From: Streptacidiphilus fuscans
GTDB lineage: Bacteria > Actinomycetota > Actinomycetes > Streptomycetales > Streptomycetaceae
Assembly (NCBI RefSeq): GCF_015690355.1
Contig: NZ_JADPRT010000001.1
Location: forward strand, 248,001-312,000
Length of the DNA stretch: 64,000 nucleotides
Direction of reading: 5' to 3'
Notes under the pieces: generated by a model
Database searches by the model: none
The model's input: only the letters and a program-made list of their open reading frames with translations
What the model was told of the DNA's origin: nothing
Part shown: piece after piece, positions 60,421 to 64,000 of the stretch
How the letters are laid out: each line of letters begins with the position of its first letter
Position numbering within the stretch: the first letter of the stretch is position 1
Position numbers and translations under genes: made by a program

Positions 60421-61851
60421 GTGAGCACGGTGGACACGTACGACGTGGTGGTGCTGGGCGGGGGACCGACGGGCGAGAACCTCGCCGACCGGGTCAGGGC
60501 GGCGGGGCTCAGCGTCGTGGTCGTCGAGCACGAGCTGGTCGGCGGCGAGTGCAGCTACTGGGCCTGTATGCCGAGCAAGGCGCTGCTGCGTCCGGCCGCC
60601 GCGCTCGCCGACGCGCGCCGAGTGGCCGGGTCGCGGGAGGCCGTCACCGGACCGCTGGACGCGGACGCGGTGCTGAAGCGGCGCGACGCCTTCGCCGCGC
60701 AGTGGACCGACGACGGCCAGGTCGCCTGGCTCGACTCCGCGGGCATCGCGCTCGTGCGCGGCCACGGACGGCTTGAGGGTGTGCGCCGCGTCGTCGTGCA
60801 GGCGCCGGACGGGTCGGAGAACGTGCTGGTGGCGCGGCACGCCGTCGCCGTCTGCACGGGCACCCGTGCCGCGCTGCCGCCCCTGCCGGGGATCGAGCAG
60901 GCGGGCGTGTGGACCAGCCGGGAGGCGACCAGCGCGGGCGAGGTCCCCGGCCGCCTGGCCGTCGTCGGCGGTGGGGTGGTGGCCGTGGAGATGGCCACGG
61001 CGTGGGCCGCGCTCGGCAGCCGGGTCACCCTGCTGGTGCGCGACGACACGCTGCTGGACCGGATGGAGCCGTTCGCCGGAGAGCTGGTCACCGAGGCGCT
61101 GGAGGCGGCCGGTGTGGAGGTGCGCTTCGGCGTCTCCGTCGGCGGCGTCACCCGCGAGCCGGGCGGCGAGGCGGTGCTGGACCTCGGCGACGGCGAGAAG
61201 GTGACGGCTGATCAGGTGCTGTTCGCGACCGGCCGCAAGCCGGCCACGGCCGAGCTGGGCCTGGAGACCGTGGGCCTGACGCCGGGCAGCTGGATCTGGG
61301 TCGACGACACCGGGCTGGTCGTGGACGTCCCGGGCGAGTGGCTGTACGCCGCCGGGGACGTCAACCGCCGGGCCCTGCTGACTCACCAGGGCAAGTACCA
61401 GGGCCGCATCTTCGGACAGGCCATCGCGGACCGCGCCGCGGGCCGTGACCTGGACATCGAGGACTGGGGCCGCAGCTCCGCCACCGCCGACCGCCTGGCG
61501 GTCCCTCAGGTGGTCTTCGCCGACCCCGAGGCGGCCTCGGTCGGCCTCACCCTGGCCGACGCCCAGAAGCAGGGCTTCCGGGTGCGCGCCGTGGACTACG
61601 AGATCGGCGACGTGGCGGGCGCCGAGCTGTACGCCGACGGGTACAAGGGCCGGGCCAGGGCCGTGGTCGACCTCGACCGCGAGGTCCTGCTCGGCGTCAC
61701 CTTCGTCGGTCCGGGCGTCGCGGAGCTGCTCCACTCGGCCACCGTCGCCGTCGTCGGCGAGGTGCCCATCTCCCGCCTGTGGCACGCGGTTCCGGCGTAC
61801 CCGACGGTCAGCGAGGTGTGGCTGCGCCTGCTGGAGACCTATCGCGGCTGA
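60421..61851 (+). CDS. Pyridine nucleotide-disulfide oxidoreductase, dihydrolipoyl dehydrogenase-like
   Basis: A 476-residue class I flavoprotein disulfide reductase. FAD motif GGGPTGE (13-19), redox Cys pair at 44 and 49 in GGECSYWACMPSK (usual: GGTCLNxGCxPSK), NAD(P) motif VVGGGVVAVE near 180, FATGRKP, YAAGDVN near 310, and the C-terminal catalytic His in LWHAVPAYPTVSE. The CSYWAC form is a known actinobacterial variant of unclear substrate; mycothione reductase and lipoyl dehydrogenase differ in it. GTG 60421 with GGAGG upstream. A sharp terminator follows. Role: NAD(P)H reduction of an unknown disulfide or quinone. Confidence 0.9.
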   Translation: MSTVDTYDVVVLGGGPTGENLADRVRAAGLSVVVVEHELVGGECSYWACMPSKALLRPAAALADARRVAGSREAVTGPLDADAVLKRRDAFAAQWTDDGQVAWLDSAGIALVRGHGRLEGVRRVVVQAPDGSENVLVARHAVAVCTGTRAALPPLPGIEQAGVWTSREATSAGEVPGRLAVVGGGVVAVEMATAWAALGSRVTLLVRDDTLLDRMEPFAGELVTEALEAAGVEVRFGVSVGGVTREPGGEAVLDLGDGEKVTADQVLFATGRKPATAELGLETVGLTPGSWIWVDDTGLVVDVPGEWLYAAGDVNRRALLTHQGKYQGRIFGQAIADRAAGRDLDIEDWGRSSATADRLAVPQVVFADPEAASVGLTLADAQKQGFRVRAVDYEIGDVAGAELYADGYKGRARAVVDLDREVLLGVTFVGPGVAELLHSATVAVVGEVPISRLWHAVPAYPTVSEVWLRLLETYRG

Positions 61852-61877
61852 GCAGCCGGACACCGGTCATGGGAAAA

Positions 61878-61902
61878 GCCCCCGAGTGCGGTGCTCGGGG
61901 GC
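61878..61902 (+). terminator. Terminator after the disulfide oxidoreductase
   Basis: GCCCCCGAG (61878-61886) and CTCGGGGGC (61894-61902), a perfect 9-bp stem with a 7-nt loop. Confidence 0.85.
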
Positions 61903-62039
61903 GTTCGCATGCCTGAGCGCGCACAGCCGGAGGCGCTGAGCGTCGGATCCACCCGCAGGCAGCGCCGCTGCGGAGTCGGCCGGGAGAGGCTGAATCCGTG
62001 AGTCCGGCACGGTGCTGCAACGGGAGAGGGTGAGACGGC

Positions 62040-63035
62040 ATGGCCCTCGTCATCGACACGGGCACGATCCCCGAGAGAGAACGCCTGGAGGCCTGGAGCC
62101 AGGCGCTGGCGCAGGTCATCGTGCCGGTCAAGGTCGCCTCCCGGGCCCCGGGCGCGCTGCTCGGCCAGGTCCGCTCGCACCGTCTCGGCTACATGCGCAC
62201 CGCCTCGCTCGTCGCCGACCCCCAGCGGATCAGCCGCCCGCCGAGCCTGTGCGTGGAGGACCGGGCCGAGCGTTTCGCGCTCGCCCTGCAGAGCGAGGGC
62301 GAGACCCGGCTGACACAGGAGGGGCGCTCCGCCCGACTCGGGCCCGACGACATGGTGCTGCTCGATCTGCGGCGGCCCTTCGCCCTCGACTTCCCGCAGC
62401 CGTTCCGCCTCGACCTCGTCCACCTCCCGCAGCGCGCCCTCGGCGGCCCGAGGACGCTGGAGCAGCTGGCCGGCCGGACCCTCCCCGCCGACGGCGGCCC
62501 CGCGTCCGCGCTCCGGCTGCTGCTCAGGGGCACGCTGCGGGCGGCCGGGGAGTTCCGGCCCGTCGCCGCCGAGCGCCTGGCCGGGCACGTCGCCGACCTG
62601 GTCGACGCGATCGCGTTCGAGAGCCGCGACGAGCCGGTGCCGACCACCGCGCGCGAGCACCTGGTGCCGCTCATCCGCGACCACGTCGACGCGCACCTGG
62701 GCGACCCGGACCTCGGCCCGGAGTCGGTGGCCGAGGCGTTCCGCATCTCGGTCCGCTACCTGCACCGCCTGTTCGAGGGACAAGACCTGACGGTGGCCCG
62801 GCTGATCCAGCAGCGGCGCGTCGCGGCCTGCGCCCGCGAGCTGGACCGGCACGGGCATCGCGCGTCGAGCGTCGCCGCCGTGGCCCGGCGTCACGGCTTC
62901 ACCAACGCCGCCCACTTCAGCCGCGCCTTCCGAGCCGCCTACGGCGTCTCCCCGCGCGTCTGGCGGGCCCGGGGCGGCCCGAGCGGCGGCGACCCCGCCG
63001 TGACGACAACAGAACCGGCAACTGCCGCCGCCTGA
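62040..63035 (+). CDS. AraC-family regulator with AraC-binding-like domain
   Basis: A 331-residue regulator. N-terminal cupin-like AraC-binding domain (about 25-195; GPDDMVLLDLRRPFALDFPQ) and C-terminal two-HTH DNA-binding domain (about 205-310): DPDLGPESVAEAFRISVRYL, HRLFEGQDLTVARLIQQRR and RRHGFTNAAHFSRAFRAAYG. Ends in a Thr/Ala tail. GAGAGGGTGAG precedes the ATG at 62040. It resembles NitR/FeaR-type regulators. It is followed after 10 nt by another AraC gene; no obvious target genes are visible inside the window. Confidence 0.92.
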   Translation: MALVIDTGTIPERERLEAWSQALAQVIVPVKVASRAPGALLGQVRSHRLGYMRTASLVADPQRISRPPSLCVEDRAERFALALQSEGETRLTQEGRSARLGPDDMVLLDLRRPFALDFPQPFRLDLVHLPQRALGGPRTLEQLAGRTLPADGGPASALRLLLRGTLRAAGEFRPVAAERLAGHVADLVDAIAFESRDEPVPTTAREHLVPLIRDHVDAHLGDPDLGPESVAEAFRISVRYLHRLFEGQDLTVARLIQQRRVAACARELDRHGHRASSVAAVARRHGFTNAAHFSRAFRAAYGVSPRVWRARGGPSGGDPAVTTTEPATAAA

Positions 63036-63045
63036 CGGAGAACCC

Positions 63046-63870
63046 ATGCCCACCACCTCGGCCGTGCTGATCCCGCACGGACGCCACCTCTCGCACGCCA
63101 CGCAGGCGGCCGAGCCGGTGCTCGCGCTGCTCGTGCCCACCGACGGACGCCGCACGGACGTCCGGCTCTGGCGCGACCCCTCCGACGCCCCGGCCCGCGC
63201 CTGCCGCGCGGCGCTGACGGACGAGGACGCCGCCACGCTCCTGGTGCCCTGGGCCGCGCTGACGCGGGACCTGCGGACCCTGCCCGCGAGCGACTGCTGC
63301 CTGACGGCCGACCTGCCGAGCAGCGCGCTGCTGGTCGAGCTCGTCGGCGCGCTGGTACGCGACGAGGTCCGGTCCACCAGCCCCCACGTGGCCGGACTGC
63401 TCACCGATCTGACGGCGACCCTGCTGGCGGAGCTCGCGCAGGCCGGACTCGCCGCTGCGCCGGCGGAGGACGGGGCAGCGCCGCAGAGCCCGCACCGGCG
63501 TCTGCTCGACGAACTGCGCTGGCACGTCAACACCGGCCTCGGCGATGCGGAGCTGTCCCCGCAGGAGGTCGCGGCGCGGCACCACATATCGGTGCGGCAA
63601 CTGCACAAGGTCTTCGCGGCCGAGGGCACCACGCTCGGTCGGTGGGTGCTGCAACGTCGGCTGGAGGAAAGCGCGCGCGAGCTGGCCAAGTCCGGTATCA
63701 CCGGCCGGAAGATCGCGGCCACGGCCACCCGTTGGGGCTTCTCCAACGCCGCGCACTTCAGCCGGGTGTTCCGCGACGCGTTCGGCGTCGCGCCGCAGGA
63801 GTGGCGGGCCATCCGCACCGAGCTCGCGCTGCACGCCGGGCCCGGGCAGTCGGAAGAGGGCGGCGACTGA
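63046..63870 (+). CDS. AraC-family regulator, second of a tandem pair
   Basis: A 274-residue regulator. The N-terminal about 150 residues form a shortened, divergent sensor region; the C-terminal domain (about 160-260) has both helix-turn-helix units: DAELSPQEVAARHHISVRQL, HKVFAAEGTTLGRWVLQRRL and TRWGFSNAAHFSRVFRDAFG. The ATG at 63046 has GGAG upstream, and only 10 nt separate it from the preceding AraC gene, so they are co-transcribed. The DNA-binding parts are clearly related while the N-terminal parts differ, suggesting a duplicate with a new or lost ligand. Confidence 0.92.
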   Translation: MPTTSAVLIPHGRHLSHATQAAEPVLALLVPTDGRRTDVRLWRDPSDAPARACRAALTDEDAATLLVPWAALTRDLRTLPASDCCLTADLPSSALLVELVGALVRDEVRSTSPHVAGLLTDLTATLLAELAQAGLAAAPAEDGAAPQSPHRRLLDELRWHVNTGLGDAELSPQEVAARHHISVRQLHKVFAAEGTTLGRWVLQRRLEESARELAKSGITGRKIAATATRWGFSNAAHFSRVFRDAFGVAPQEWRAIRTELALHAGPGQSEEGGD

Positions 63871-63905
63871 GCGGCCCGGGCGGCACGGCAGCACGGCGGC
63901 ACGCT

Positions 63906-63945
63906 GAAGGGCGGTCACCTTCCTCGGGGGAGGCGACCGCCCTTC
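63906..63945. terminator. Bidirectional terminator hairpin
   Basis: GAAGGGCGGTC (63906-63916) pairs perfectly with GACCGCCCTTC (63935-63945), with an inner CCTTCC/GGGAGG stem and a T-rich follow-up on the plus strand. It lies between the AraC pair and the minus-strand gene at the window end. Confidence 0.85.
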
Positions 63946-63967
63946 GTCGTTTCAGAGGGTCACCGGC

Positions 63968-64000
63968 TTACAGGAAGCAGTCGTCGAGCCCGGCCAGCGA
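63968..64000 (-). CDS. C-terminal end of a minus-strand gene
   Basis: Only the last ten codons and a TAA stop (63968-63970) are inside the window: SLAGLDDCFL. The preceding terminator, placed for a gene arriving from the right, supports a real coding end. The product cannot be identified from this much. Confidence 0.45.
   Translation of the reverse strand, partial: SLAGLDDCFL

Overview
The window is high-GC actinobacterial DNA, most likely from a Streptomycetaceae-type organism (Streptomyces, Kitasatospora or Streptacidiphilus). This rests on strongly G/C-biased third codon positions, frequent GTG and TTG starts, GGAGG-type ribosome sites, many 1-4 nt ATGA/GTGA stop-start overlaps, a mycothiol-dependent formaldehyde dehydrogenase and two MMPL transporters. 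The species cannot be fixed from the sequence. I found no rRNA, tRNA, CRISPR array, transposase or integrase.

Layout. 0-10 kb: the start of a lipoprotein gene; an MMPL exporter with its own two-component system; a divergent SDR/TetR pair with two palindromic operators; a TetR/MMPL efflux pair with an operator at the start codon. 10-16 kb: secreted and envelope enzymes (GH27 alpha-galactosidase with a ricin-type lectin tail, multicopper oxidase, G1 glutamic peptidase) and an AadA-like nucleotidyltransferase. 16-38.5 kb: a large choline/betaine catabolic region. 38.8-42 kb: an off-site rho gene, a Nudix hydrolase and an AEC carrier. 42-47 kb: a mymA/ethA-like operon (Baeyer-Villiger monooxygenase, SDR, alpha/beta hydrolase) divergent from a PucR-type regulator. 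47-52 kb: ribA under paired operators, two small proteins, a cold-shock protein, and a GH65 phosphorylase with a beta-phosphoglucomutase-like partner. 52-60 kb: a YcaC-like hydrolase, DoxX and the cydABDC operon. 60-64 kb: a GNAT protein, a disulfide oxidoreductase, tandem AraC regulators and the last codons of a minus-strand gene.

How the central region works (gene calls from motifs, pathway from family knowledge). BetA oxidises choline to betaine aldehyde. A Rieske oxygenase, with a separately encoded Rieske ferredoxin and FAD reductase, removes the first methyl group from glycine betaine. Dimethylglycine oxidase removes the second. Heterotetrameric sarcosine oxidase (SoxBDAG) removes the third to give glycine. 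Each demethylation releases formaldehyde or methylene-THF, which fits the S-(hydroxymethyl)mycothiol dehydrogenase and MBL hydrolase beside the oxygenase. An APC permease probably imports a substrate. No betaine-aldehyde dehydrogenase is visible. An IclR regulator sits in the middle. A palindrome GTTGY-N7-GCAAC occurs at the IclR start and in the divergent control regions of the permease/dimethylglycine oxidase genes and the betA/sox genes, so I propose that IclR controls the whole set. A DUF222-HNH gene, gene fragments and unrelated small genes (23.7-27.8 kb) split the pathway into two halves.

Other points worth attention: a short Rho paralogue away from its usual neighbourhood; a TGACG-N3-CGTCA palindrome found at six places between 42 and 59 kb; several short tandem repeats placed directly upstream of genes; and low-complexity insertions at the same kind of hairpin in four enzymes of the betaine cluster.
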